From the NCBI GenBank assembly GCA_947493265.1, contig CANLQL010000004.1:620001-684000 (forward strand): a stretch of DNA of 64,000 nt, read 5' to 3'. Each line of letters opens with the position of its first letter. Positions within the stretch are counted from its first letter, which is position 1. Under the pieces are notes generated by a model. The model worked only from the letters and a program-made list of their open reading frames with translations. It searched no databases and had not been told where the DNA came from. The position numbers and the translations under genes were made by a program. This document shows, piece by piece, positions 9,307-17,127 of this stretch. This DNA comes from an uncultured Litoreibacter sp. (GTDB lineage: Bacteria > Pseudomonadota > Alphaproteobacteria > Rhodobacterales > Rhodobacteraceae).

Positions 9307-10866
9307 TTAATGTCCCGCCTCTGTGCTCGTCACGCTTTCCAGCATGCCAGTGGTGCCCGCAAGTAATCCGTCTGCTGCAGTGCGCGCTGCGCCTAGCGTG
9401 ATTTCTGTCGCAAAACCGAAATAGATACAGGCCAACGCCATGATCCAAATCGGAACCAGCATGGTAAGCGGTGCCTCGCGGTGATCGGCCCCGTAAGCCG
9501 GTTCATGCAGATAAAGCACTTCGACAAACCGCCAGACATAGATCACGGCCAAAAGTGATGAGGCCGCAATCAGAAACGCGAGCGGCCACCACCCCCGTTC
9601 CAGAGTGGCCTGGACCAATTCCCATTTGCTGATGAAGCCTGCTGTACCGGGCACGCCGATAAGGCTAAGCCCGCCTACCACCATCGCAGCCCCTGTGATT
9701 GGCATGACACGCCCCATGCCACGGATGCGCGAATAGAACGAACTTCCCGATCGCAGCACTAAGGCTCCGACACCCATGAACAACACTGCTTTGGTGATGC
9801 CGTGGTTGAACAGGTGCACAATCGACCCTGTCAGACCGGTTGAGTTCAGAAGCGCAATCCCCAAAAGCATGTAGCCGATTTGGGCGATACTGGAATAGGC
9901 CAACATGCGTTTCAGATCCGATTGGAATACAGCGATGAATGAGGCCGCAAACATCGCCAGAACAGCAAGTGGCAGAATAATGAATTCCAGCGCATAAACC
10001 TCAAACTGGAAGGACGGCTGGAACACTGAAAAGGTGAAGCGCAGGATCACATAGATCGCGGCCTTGGTCGCTGTCGCCGCCAGGAATGCGGTTATCGCGG
10101 AAGGCGCATAGGTGTAGGAATTTGGCAACCAAAGGTGCAGCGGATAAATCGCCACCTTCAAGCCCATACCGACGAGGATAAAGGCAAAGGCTGCTTTGAT
10201 CGTTCGGTTGTTTTCCTGATCGGCGATACGTTCCGCCAGATCCGCCATGTTGAGCGTTCCGGTCGCCATATACAAAAACCCGATGCCGATCACGAAGAAC
10301 GTGGCCCCGATTGTACCCATGACAAGATAGTCATAAGCGGCCGTCAAAGCGCGTTTGTCGCGTTCTGCGCCTGTTGCGATCAGCGCGTAGGTTGACAGTG
10401 AAGAGATTTCCAAGAACACGAATACATTGAACGCATCACCTGTGATCACGACGCCCAAAAGCCCTGTAAAACATAGCAGATAACAGGAATAGAACAGTGT
10501 GTGATGCTTGGCGGAGATCTCGGCCTTAACGCTTTCGTAGGCGAAGGGAAGAACAATTGTGCTGATCCCTGAGATCAGGAAAAGCATAAAGGCGTTCGCG
10601 GCATCTACGCGGTATTCGATCCCAAGCGGTGGAGCCCAACCGCCAATGGCGTAAGAAATGAAGCCGCCGTCAATGACCTCCATGAGAAGGACGATTGAGA
10701 CGATGAACGAGGCAAGGCTTGCAACGAAGGCAATCAACCAGCTTAAGCCGCCACGCGCGCCCATCAAAACGATCAGCGGTGAGGCGATGAACGGGATCAA
10801 AACCTGCAGCATTGGCAGGTGATCGTGCAACGTCATCGCGACGTGATGGCTGGTTTCTGTTGCCAC
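9307..10866 (-). CDS. mrpD: Na+/H+ antiporter subunit D
   Basis: This 519-residue MrpD-type subunit is part of a multisubunit monovalent cation/proton antiporter in the inner membrane. Conserved features are VFVFLEISSLSTYALIATG with the essential Glu, the Lys in MGLKVAIYPLHLWLPNSYTYAPSAI, the segment LKRMLAYSSIAQIGYMLLGIA, and NHGITKAVLFMGVGAL with Lys. It follows mrpC immediately; the proposed GTG start shares a G with the TAG stop of mrpC. A later ATG at 10836 is possible but has no ribosome site. Of the three antiporter-like proteins in the operon this one is the most canonical MrpD, sitting directly after mrpC as in the classic mrpABCDEFG order. Confidence 0.92.
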   Translation of the reverse strand: MATETSHHVAMTLHDHLPMLQVLIPFIASPLIVLMGARGGLSWLIAFVASLASFIVSIVLLMEVIDGGFISYAIGGWAPPLGIEYRVDAANAFMLFLISGISTIVLPFAYESVKAEISAKHHTLFYSCYLLCFTGLLGVVITGDAFNVFVFLEISSLSTYALIATGAERDKRALTAAYDYLVMGTIGATFFVIGIGFLYMATGTLNMADLAERIADQENNRTIKAAFAFILVGMGLKVAIYPLHLWLPNSYTYAPSAITAFLAATATKAAIYVILRFTFSVFQPSFQFEVYALEFIILPLAVLAMFAASFIAVFQSDLKRMLAYSSIAQIGYMLLGIALLNSTGLTGSIVHLFNHGITKAVLFMGVGALVLRSGSSFYSRIRGMGRVMPITGAAMVVGGLSLIGVPGTAGFISKWELVQATLERGWWPLAFLIAASSLLAVIYVWRFVEVLYLHEPAYGADHREAPLTMLVPIWIMALACIYFGFATEITLGAARTAADGLLAGTTGMLESVTSTEAGH

Positions 10867-11291
10867 TATGCGCGCCCACCCATGGCTTCACCGTGCAAAC
10901 GGTTCTCGTCGGATGCGACTTTACGCTCGATGTCGAGGATATCGTCCTCCTCAATCGTTCCATATTCTTCGCGAATACGCACGATCAGGGCCAAGCCCAA
11001 CGCAGTTGTCGCAACGCCCACAACAATCGCTGTCAGGATCAACACATGTGGCAGTGGGTTTGAATAGACGACATCGGGATCAACATTCATGTCCAACGGG
11101 AAGATCGGTGCTGTCCCGCCCGTGATCTTCCCAACGGAAATGTAGAACATGAAGACGGATGTCTGGAAAATGTTGAGACCCACGATCTTTTTGACCAGAT
11201 TGCCCTTGGAAACAACAATATAGAGGCCTGTCATCATCAGAACGATGAACAGCCAATAGTTGATATGCCCGACGATAAATTCGAACGTCAT
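10866..11291 (-). CDS. mrpC: Na+/H+ antiporter subunit C
   Basis: This 141-residue NuoK-like subunit has three membrane helices. They begin at NYWLFIVLMMTGLYIVV, NLVKKIVGLNIFQTSVFMFYI and PLPHVLILTAIVVGVATTALGLALIV. The conserved Asp-Pro segment FPLDMNVDPDVVYSNPLPHVL is a MrpC/MnhC signature (loop, then VDPLPQALVLTAIVIG in classic members). The ATG at 11291 has a clear GAGGAA ribosome site and comes one base after the mrpB stop. The charged C-terminal tail of about 40 residues is longer than usual. Confidence 0.92.
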   Translation of the reverse strand: MTFEFIVGHINYWLFIVLMMTGLYIVVSKGNLVKKIVGLNIFQTSVFMFYISVGKITGGTAPIFPLDMNVDPDVVYSNPLPHVLILTAIVVGVATTALGLALIVRIREEYGTIEEDDILDIERKVASDENRLHGEAMGGRA

Positions 11292-11292
11292 G

Positions 11293-11733
11293 CTACCATT
11301 CCTCATCCGTGATGCGCGGGATGCGGCTGGCAAACGCGTAGTAAATTGTCACCATCACGCCGGTCACTGTGATCCCCACGCCAAGCTCAACGGCGAGAAT
11401 ACCCCAATGCTGGCCATGGGATGGGTGGTGGGGCGAAAAGGCTCCGTAGTCGAGAAACGCATACCCAAGAAAAAGGCTAACGACACCCGTCATTGAATAG
11501 ACCAGCACACCCAGCGCCGCCAGCTTGTGAACGACCCAGGCGGGCAAAACTTTTTGAACAGCGTCCAATCCGAAAACAACGCCATAGGCGATGAACGCTA
11601 CAGCCATGATCACACCGGCCTGAAAGCCGCCACCAGGGGAATAGTCCCCGTGGAACTGCACGTAGAACGCATAAAGGATGATCGCACCGCAAAGCAGTTT
11701 GGTCACAACGCGAAGGATAAGGTGATGCTGCAT
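11293..11733 (-). CDS. mrpB: Na+/H+ antiporter subunit B (MnhB domain)
   Basis: This 146-residue, four-helix protein has the MnhB/MrpB domain. The family signature YVQFHGDYSPGGGFQAGVIMAVAFI is visible near residue 25 in two parts (HGDYSPGGGFQAGVI, then AVAFIAYG). The start ATG overlaps the TGA stop of the preceding DUF4040 gene as TGATG. MrpB interacts with MrpA-C and MrpC in the membrane arm of Mrp complexes. The last helix and the ITVTGVMVTIYYAFASR stretch complete a normal-length subunit. Confidence 0.92.
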   Translation of the reverse strand: MQHHLILRVVTKLLCGAIILYAFYVQFHGDYSPGGGFQAGVIMAVAFIAYGVVFGLDAVQKVLPAWVVHKLAALGVLVYSMTGVVSLFLGYAFLDYGAFSPHHPSHGQHWGILAVELGVGITVTGVMVTIYYAFASRIPRITDEEW

Positions 11734-12341
11734 CAGGTATCCTTCCGCTCTTCTTCATCGTCTTCATCCCGACGGCGGCGCAGGCCTGAAATCAGCAAAA
11801 GAACCGCGATCCCCGCTGTGAAAACAACGGCCGTTTCCCCAAGGGTATCAAACCCGCGGTAGCTTGCCAGGATTGCCGTCACCACGTTCGGGACGTCGAC
11901 GTCATGAACGCTTTGCTGAAGATAGTCTGGTGCAACATGGGTTTGCGCTGGTGCATTCGGATCGCCAAAGTTTGGCATATCAAGCGTGCCGTAGATCAAA
12001 ACCGCCCCGGTCACCGTGACAACGAAAAGCGGGATCGCGGGTGATCGTCTGGACGGCTTTTCCATCCGGGAGGTCAACGCCAATGTCCCAAGCATCAGCA
12101 CTGTCGAGATACCCGCGCCGACTGCGGCTTCTGTAAACGCCACATCGACCGCGTCCATCGACACCAGCAACAGCGCAGATAGCAGGCTGAATACGCCAGA
12201 TAGCATGACAATCGAAAACAGGCTTGAGGTGCGCACAACGGTCAAAGCTGTAGCAACAAGCATGGCAAAAAGCGCTATGTTAATGAAGGTTTCTATCTTG
12301 CACCTATGATTTCTTCGCGGACCGGGGTTCTGCCCCGACAA
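11733..12341 (-). CDS. DUF4040/MrpA C-terminal-like antiporter subunit; start uncertain
   Basis: This protein of about 190 residues carries the domain normally found at the C-terminus of MrpA (MbhD/DUF4040, then an MbhE-like part). Helices include IVMLSGVFSLLSALLLVSMDAVDVAFTEAAVG (split here as FSLLSALLLVSM and DAVDVAFTEAAVGAG) and a final helix before an Arg/Glu-rich tail. In this operon the MrpA C-terminal piece is therefore a separate gene. The start is unclear. In frame there is a TTG at 12341, which overlaps mrpG by 38 bases and would add a hydrophilic out-of-character N-terminus. An ATG occurs only at 12263, inside the first helix. A rare ATA or ATT start just after the mrpG stop would fit the protein best. 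Confidence 0.82.
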   Translation of the reverse strand: MSGQNPGPRRNHRCKIETFINIALFAMLVATALTVVRTSSLFSIVMLSGVFSLLSALLLVSMDAVDVAFTEAAVGAGISTVLMLGTLALTSRMEKPSRRSPAIPLFVVTVTGAVLIYGTLDMPNFGDPNAPAQTHVAPDYLQQSVHDVDVPNVVTAILASYRGFDTLGETAVVFTAGIAVLLLISGLRRRRDEDDEEERKDT

Positions 12342-12648
12342 GGCCCTCAGCCTCTTTCGGGCGCAAGCCGGTCGTCAGGGCCGCGTTGGCGACAGCATGT
12401 GTTGCAGTGGGCCCGGTAATGAACAGGAAAATGCCGATAATCAGTAGCTTGACAGTAACAAGCGTCCAGCCCGCTTGCAGGCACATCCCGACAATCAACA
12501 AAATCATCCCAGCAGATTCCGAAATTGAAGCCGCGTGCAAGCGTGACCAGAAATCGGGAAAACGAACAATGCCAACAGCCCCAACGATCGAGAAGAAGCT
12601 GCCCGCCAGAATAAAGGCCCAGCTTGCGATTTCGACAACCGCGCTCAT
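12304..12648 (-). CDS. mrpG: Na+/H+ antiporter subunit G
   Basis: This 114-residue subunit has three membrane helices. The family motif FFSIVGAVGIVRFPDFWSRLHAASISES is recognisable as GIVRFPDFWSRLHAAS near residue 28. It overlaps the preceding mrpF by an ATGA. MrpG is part of the EFG sub-module needed for assembly and ion transport in Mrp complexes. The C-terminus (about 25 residues, polar) is normal. Confidence 0.93.
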   Translation of the reverse strand: MSAVVEIASWAFILAGSFFSIVGAVGIVRFPDFWSRLHAASISESAGMILLIVGMCLQAGWTLVTVKLLIIGIFLFITGPTATHAVANAALTTGLRPKEAEGLVGAEPRSAKKS

Positions 12649-12941
12649 AGCCCTGTTTCCTCTTTGCGGGCCAGCGGCGACATGTCCCCGATCTTGCGAT
12701 AGCGGAAGTATTTCAAGATCGCGATGGTGCCTACGAAATTGATCAGCGCATAGAGAAGTGCGATATCAAGGAAATCCGGACGCTCGTTCAAAAAGCCCAA
12801 AACCCCGATAAAGAGTACGGTGTAGGTCCCGAAGGAGTTAACGGCCAGCACGCGATCGTAAAGCGTCGGGCCGCCGAACAAGCGGACAAGAACCAAGACC
12901 ATCGAAATGAATAAGGCGATGATAGCGACCGCAAACATCAT
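12645..12941 (-). CDS. mrpF: Na+/H+ antiporter subunit F
   Basis: This 98-residue subunit has three helices. It contains the family motif GPTLYDRVLAVNSFGTYTVLFIG (GGPTLYDRVLAVNS near residue 25) and DIALLYALINFVGTIAILKYF. Its ATG forms an ATGA overlap with the mrpE stop and its own stop overlaps mrpG. The gene order E-F-G at the head of the operon is the reverse arrangement of the classic ABCDEFG order, where EFG come last. Confidence 0.93.
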   Translation of the reverse strand: MMFAVAIIALFISMVLVLVRLFGGPTLYDRVLAVNSFGTYTVLFIGVLGFLNERPDFLDIALLYALINFVGTIAILKYFRYRKIGDMSPLARKEETGL

Positions 12942-13417
12942 GACGGCACCGCTTCTGTGGTGCTGACGCGGCGGTCCATTTCGGCGAGCGCGTCCAGATC
13001 TTCATCGCAGAAATTCACTGCGTGAACCAGAAACTCCCCCTCCTCGACTTCTACTGAAATTGTCCCCGGCGTCAGTGTGATCGAGTTCGCAAAGATTACC
13101 TGGCCAAGGTCTGTTTTTTGCGAATACGAGGTCAAGAATAAGTGCTGACGAAGGGTCATGGTCGGAGACAGGACAATTTTCGTGACCGCCCAATTGGCTT
13201 TGGCGATCTCTCCCAATAGCCAGATGAAATATCCCAAAAACACAAACGGCTTCAAGGCCAGCTGAATTCTGTTGCCATCAACAGCATCCATTCGGCGCGA
13301 GACATAGACCGCGATCAGAACCGAGACGGCACCAAAGCCGATGACCAGAGGTTTGTAGACCCCCGACATCAATAGCCATAGGACTGCCAGCCCGGCTGCC
13401 GCGCCAATTGTTCTCAA
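12938..13417 (-). CDS. mrpE: Na+/H+ antiporter subunit E
   Basis: This 159-residue MrpE has two N-terminal membrane segments (AAGLAVLWLLMSGVYKPLVIGFGAVSVLIAVYV region) followed by the soluble MrpE domain. That domain carries the VIFANSITLTPGTISVEVEEGEFLVHAV signature (seen as ANSITLTPGTISVEV around residue 108). It is the first gene of the operon. The start is a TTG preceded at four bases by a run of six G that can serve as ribosome site; no ATG is available before the first helix. The 190-base gap to the divergent glycosylase gene at 13609 should hold the operon promoter, but I cannot point to convincing boxes. Confidence 0.9.
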   Translation of the reverse strand: MRTIGAAAGLAVLWLLMSGVYKPLVIGFGAVSVLIAVYVSRRMDAVDGNRIQLALKPFVFLGYFIWLLGEIAKANWAVTKIVLSPTMTLRQHLFLTSYSQKTDLGQVIFANSITLTPGTISVEVEEGEFLVHAVNFCDEDLDALAEMDRRVSTTEAVPS

Positions 13418-13608
13418 GATGCCCCCCGGTTTTCGCGCACTCGACGGCGTGCGTGGCTTATCAATTCTCTGGCGAATTATGTTTCAAGCGGCTTGGAAGC
13501 ACAACCCAAAGAAACGCAAATGAAGCGCATCAACATTCGGGCTTGTGATATCTGAAGACCTTCAAAGCCATTGCGACCATGTGCGATCCGGGTCAGATTG
13601 CAAAGCCT

Positions 13609-14208
13609 ATGTCCGAGCTTCAAAATTACACCGCATTTGAAAACCACGTTACCCGGATGCGGGCCTGTAGTTTATGTGACGGCCTTCCGCTTGGACCGCG
13701 TCCTTTGTTCAAACTTGATCCCAGTGCACGGGTTTTAATCGTCGGCCAAGCACCCGGCCGAATTACGCATGAGCGCGGGCGGACATTCGATGACGTATCA
13801 GGTGACAGGCTTCGGGACTGGCTTGGTGTCACCTCAGAGACATTTTACAACGATCCGCGTATCGCCATACTTCCGATGGGGTTTTGCTACCCCGGCACGG
13901 GAAAAGGCGGCGATTTGCCTCCACGGGAAGAATGCGCGCCCGCTTGGCGGAAAACCACGTTGCAGTATCTTGACCAACTGGAACTCACCATTGTGATCGG
14001 GCGCTATGCGATCGATTGGCATATCCCCGAAATGAAGGGCAAATCACTGACAAGGGTGGTCGCTGAGTGGAGGAGCCTTTGGCCAGAACGTCTTGTGCTG
14101 CCGCATCCCAGCCCCCGAAACAATCGCTGGCTGGCGAAGAACCCACATGTCGAAGCTAAAGTGATTCCGGTCCTTCGGGCCAGGGTCAGCGAAATCCTTC
14201 ACGATTGA
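13609..14208 (+). CDS. Uracil-DNA glycosylase superfamily protein with Fe-S type cysteines
   Basis: This 199-residue protein of the uracil-DNA glycosylase superfamily presumably removes uracil from DNA. Motif A reads VGQAPGRITHERG near residue 45, and motif B reads LPHPSPRNNRW near residue 165. Four cysteines, C20-x2-C23 and C93-x15-C109, match the 4Fe-4S ligand spacing of family 4 and related glycosylases. The motif A wording (GQAPG, no acidic residue after it) differs from classical family 4 (GEAPG), so activity is not assured. The ATG at 13609 is preferred over the one at 13579, which only adds ten atypical residues. It is a single gene, divergent from the antiporter operon. Confidence 0.82.
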   Translation: MSELQNYTAFENHVTRMRACSLCDGLPLGPRPLFKLDPSARVLIVGQAPGRITHERGRTFDDVSGDRLRDWLGVTSETFYNDPRIAILPMGFCYPGTGKGGDLPPREECAPAWRKTTLQYLDQLELTIVIGRYAIDWHIPEMKGKSLTRVVAEWRSLWPERLVLPHPSPRNNRWLAKNPHVEAKVIPVLRARVSEILHD

Positions 14209-14271
14209 CCAATGCTTGCCCCTGCTGGGCGCTCGCTATATCGAGGCTCAGTTTTTGACCAGAGGACATAG

Positions 14272-15054
14272 ATGACCCCGATCGATGCTGCACATTCCGC
14301 AATGGAAGCTGATCCGCAAAGCGACACCCTACGCTTGCGGTTCTTTGAAAGGCTGGCGGAATGCGAACTGTTTGTCCTGCTCGAAAAAGAGGCGACAGAA
14401 GGCCAGATAGCCCCGATGGTATTTCCGGTAGAGGGAACGGATTTTGTCCTCGCCTTTGATCTGGAAGATCGATTGGCTGAATTTGCAGGCGCGACCGTCC
14501 CTTTCGTAGCGGTTTCCGGCAGGAACCTTGCAAATATGCTTGCTACGGAAAACCTCGGGCTGGGTCTAAATCTTGACGTGGCACCGTCTTCGATATTGAT
14601 CCCACCTGATGCAATTTCCTGGCTGAACGGCACACTCAGCCAAAAACCATCCGAGGATGAAGCGACCCCTTCGGAGTTCAACGCCCCATCAGGCCTGCCA
14701 GAGGCTTTGCTCACCGCACTTGATAGCAAACTGGCCAGTGCGGCTGGGCTTGCAAAATTCGCCTATCTGGCGGGCGTCACCTACCAAAACGGTGCTTTGG
14801 GGCATCTGCTGGCTTTCATAGATCCGTTGCCCGGTGCCGAACCTGCGCTGGCTGCAGCCGTGAACGAAGCATTGGTTTTCAGCGGAGTTGAAGCAGGGCA
14901 GCTTGACGTCTGTTTCTTTTCCGCTTCTGACCCCAGCGCTGGCAAGTTGGCGCGCGTGGGTTTGCGGTTTGATTTACCGCAACCGGAAAGCAATGATGCT
15001 ATGCTCCGGCCTGCACCTGGATCTGACCCAGATAAACCACCAAAGCTGCGCTAG
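14272..15054 (+). CDS. SseB family protein
   Basis: This 260-residue protein has an N-terminal SseB domain. It shows FFERLAECELFVLLEKEATEGQIAP near residue 24 (seen as ERLAECELFVLLE) and the core EGTDFVLAFDLEDRLAEF. It continues with a C-terminal SseB-like segment, LAAAVNEALVFSGVEAGQLDVCFF. The biochemical role of SseB-domain proteins is not settled: the enterobacterial one enhances serine sensitivity, and relatives act in secretion or immunity contexts. No signal peptide or membrane helix is seen. The gene ends in a CTAG shared with the convergent ghrA stop. Confidence 0.8.
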   Translation: MTPIDAAHSAMEADPQSDTLRLRFFERLAECELFVLLEKEATEGQIAPMVFPVEGTDFVLAFDLEDRLAEFAGATVPFVAVSGRNLANMLATENLGLGLNLDVAPSSILIPPDAISWLNGTLSQKPSEDEATPSEFNAPSGLPEALLTALDSKLASAAGLAKFAYLAGVTYQNGALGHLLAFIDPLPGAEPALAAAVNEALVFSGVEAGQLDVCFFSASDPSAGKLARVGLRFDLPQPESNDAMLRPAPGSDPDKPPKLR

Positions 15055-15983
15055 TACCCGGCCGTTCGATCAACGACATGCGCAAACGGTTCGCCGTTTT
15101 CACCACGCTTCACATTATCCGCAATTACCTGCGCCGCTGTGTCCACCCGCGTCTCGGACGCGATGTGCGGCGTGACAGTGACATTCGGATGGGCCCAGTA
15201 GGGATGTTCCGGCGGCAACGGTTCCGTCGCGAACACATCCAACGTCGCGCGTGAGATCTGCCCGCTGGCCAAAGCATTCAGCAAGGCGTCATCATCTATC
15301 AAGGGACCCCGTCCCGGATTGATTATGACGGCCCCGCGGGGCATCAGTGAAATCGTCTCTGCATTCAAAATATGGGTTGTCGCGTCTGTGAGCGGCAGCA
15401 AAAGAACCAACGTTTGGGACGTTGCCAAAACCGCCCGCAGTCCATCGTCGCCGAAATGGCAGGTGATATCGTGGATATTCTTTTCGCTACGGCTCCAACC
15501 TGAAACGGGGAAATTCAACATGCGAAGGGCCTTACCACAGGCCTGCCCCAGTGCCCCCAATCCCAGAATGCCAATCGGTCGATCACGCGCCAGTGGCGGG
15601 ACGCGGCCTGCGCGCCACACACCGTCTTGACCGTGAATATGAGTATCCATCCCAAGATGATGGCGAAGGACGTGCCCCGTCACCCACTCGGTCATCCCTT
15701 CCGAAAGGCCGTTATCAACCATCCGGCAAAGCGGAACAGTCAGGGTTTCATTGCCCACCACATCTTCAACGCCTGCCCAAAGGTTCAACACCGCCTTGAG
15801 TTTAGTGTAAGGCGTGAAATCCGTGACCGGACCGTTCGGCGCGTAGATGATGTAGTCAACCTCATCTGGTGGCAGGTCTTGGGCGAGTTTCACGTTCAAG
15901 CCATTTTCCAGAAACGCTTTGCGCAAAGGTTCGGCATAGTCGTCCCATTTTTCGTAGCGGGCCGAAAACTGAATATTGAGCAT
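15051..15983 (-). CDS. ghrA: Glyoxylate/hydroxypyruvate reductase A
   Basis: This 310-residue protein belongs to the D-2-hydroxyacid dehydrogenase superfamily, GhrA branch. It reduces glyoxylate to glycolate and hydroxypyruvate to glycerate with NADPH. Visible are the nucleotide-binding motif GILGLGALGQACGKAL followed by SGWSRS (a basic residue that selects NADP), the catalytic Arg in NPGRGPLIDDDAL, and the Glu/His pair at TEPLPPEHPYW and TPHIAS. It lies four bases after rodA on the same strand, so it may be cotranscribed with the elongasome genes by read-through. Its stop is shared with the convergent sseB gene. Confidence 0.9.
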   Translation of the reverse strand: MLNIQFSARYEKWDDYAEPLRKAFLENGLNVKLAQDLPPDEVDYIIYAPNGPVTDFTPYTKLKAVLNLWAGVEDVVGNETLTVPLCRMVDNGLSEGMTEWVTGHVLRHHLGMDTHIHGQDGVWRAGRVPPLARDRPIGILGLGALGQACGKALRMLNFPVSGWSRSEKNIHDITCHFGDDGLRAVLATSQTLVLLLPLTDATTHILNAETISLMPRGAVIINPGRGPLIDDDALLNALASGQISRATLDVFATEPLPPEHPYWAHPNVTVTPHIASETRVDTAAQVIADNVKRGENGEPFAHVVDRTAGY

Positions 15984-15987
15984 TTAT

Positions 15988-17127
15988 CTACCTTGGTCTG
16001 TGAACATGGGCGCTTTGGACCAACCCAAATGCAAGCAACAGGACCAGCATTGCGGAACCGCCATAGCTGACCAACGGCAATGGCACACCGACAACAGGGG
16101 CCAGCCCCATAACCATCGACATGTTTACCGCAAAGAATAAAAAGAAGGTCAACGCAATGCCAAGTGTGAGAAGCGAGGCAAAGCGGTCTTTGTTACTGAT
16201 CGCCGAAACCACGCAGAAGAAGATCACGCCAATATACAGCGCGAGCAGGGAAATTCCGCCCAAAAAGCCGAACTCTTCCGCGAGTGTGGTGAATATGAAA
16301 TCGGTGTGTTTCTCGGGTAGAAAATTCAAACGCGACTGCGTGCCTTGCATATACCCCCGCCCGGTCCATCCTCCGGAGCCCAGCGCAATCTTTGATTGCG
16401 TGATGTGATAACCCGCCCCTAGTGGGTCGCTAGAGGGGTCAAGAAAGGTGTCTATTCGTCGGAACTGGTAGTCCTTGATCAATTGCCAATCCGTGCCGCG
16501 GGACTTGAATACTGCCGATACCATTCCCACGCCTGCCCCGATGACCGCTGCGAAATAGGCCCAGTGAACACCTGCAAGAAACATCAGCCCGCCGCCGCCA
16601 AAAACAAGCAAAAGCGCGGTTCCCAAATCCGGCTGGCGCAAGGTCAGATACACCGGAAAGAGCACAATAATAACCGGGATAATGACCCAGATCGGACGCG
16701 ATACCTTTTTGACGTCTAGCCAGTCGTAGTAGGCCGCAAGGAACATGATCAGCGTTATTTTTGTCAGTTCTGACGGTTGCAAGCGCATGAACCCCAGATT
16801 GATCCAGCGTTGTGCGCCCATCCCGGTCGAGCCGAAAAATTCCACCATGATCAACAGCAAAACGGACAAGCCGTAAGCCAGCCCGGACACATTGCGCAAG
16901 AACCAAGTGGGCACCATCGCCACCATGAACATCAGCACCATGCCCATTGCGAACCGTTTCATCTGCGGTTCTGCCCAAGGGTTCAGGGATCCCCCTGCAA
17001 CGGAATAGAGCATCAGAAAGCCGACGCTGGAAATTGCAGAAAGCAGCAAGATTACAGGCCAGTTCAGGTGCAGGAATTTTGCGAACCCGCTGGGAACGGC
17101 TTTGACGTTGTATTCCAGGTAGCTCAC
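15988..17127 (-). CDS. rodA: Rod shape-determining peptidoglycan glycosyltransferase RodA
   Basis: This 379-residue SEDS-family membrane protein polymerises glycan strands of the lateral wall with PBP2. About ten membrane segments are visible. Family motifs are RWINLGFMRLQPSELTKI (with the Q/E-SE lipid II pocket sequence), RQPDLGTALLLVFGG, and the C-terminal PLVSYGGSAMLVLLLAFGL. The GTG start overlaps the mrdA stop as GTGA, so translation is coupled. It closes the mreBCD-mrdA-rodA operon. Confidence 0.95.
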   Translation of the reverse strand: MSYLEYNVKAVPSGFAKFLHLNWPVILLLSAISSVGFLMLYSVAGGSLNPWAEPQMKRFAMGMVLMFMVAMVPTWFLRNVSGLAYGLSVLLLIMVEFFGSTGMGAQRWINLGFMRLQPSELTKITLIMFLAAYYDWLDVKKVSRPIWVIIPVIIVLFPVYLTLRQPDLGTALLLVFGGGGLMFLAGVHWAYFAAVIGAGVGMVSAVFKSRGTDWQLIKDYQFRRIDTFLDPSSDPLGAGYHITQSKIALGSGGWTGRGYMQGTQSRLNFLPEKHTDFIFTTLAEEFGFLGGISLLALYIGVIFFCVVSAISNKDRFASLLTLGIALTFFLFFAVNMSMVMGLAPVVGVPLPLVSYGGSAMLVLLLAFGLVQSAHVHRPR

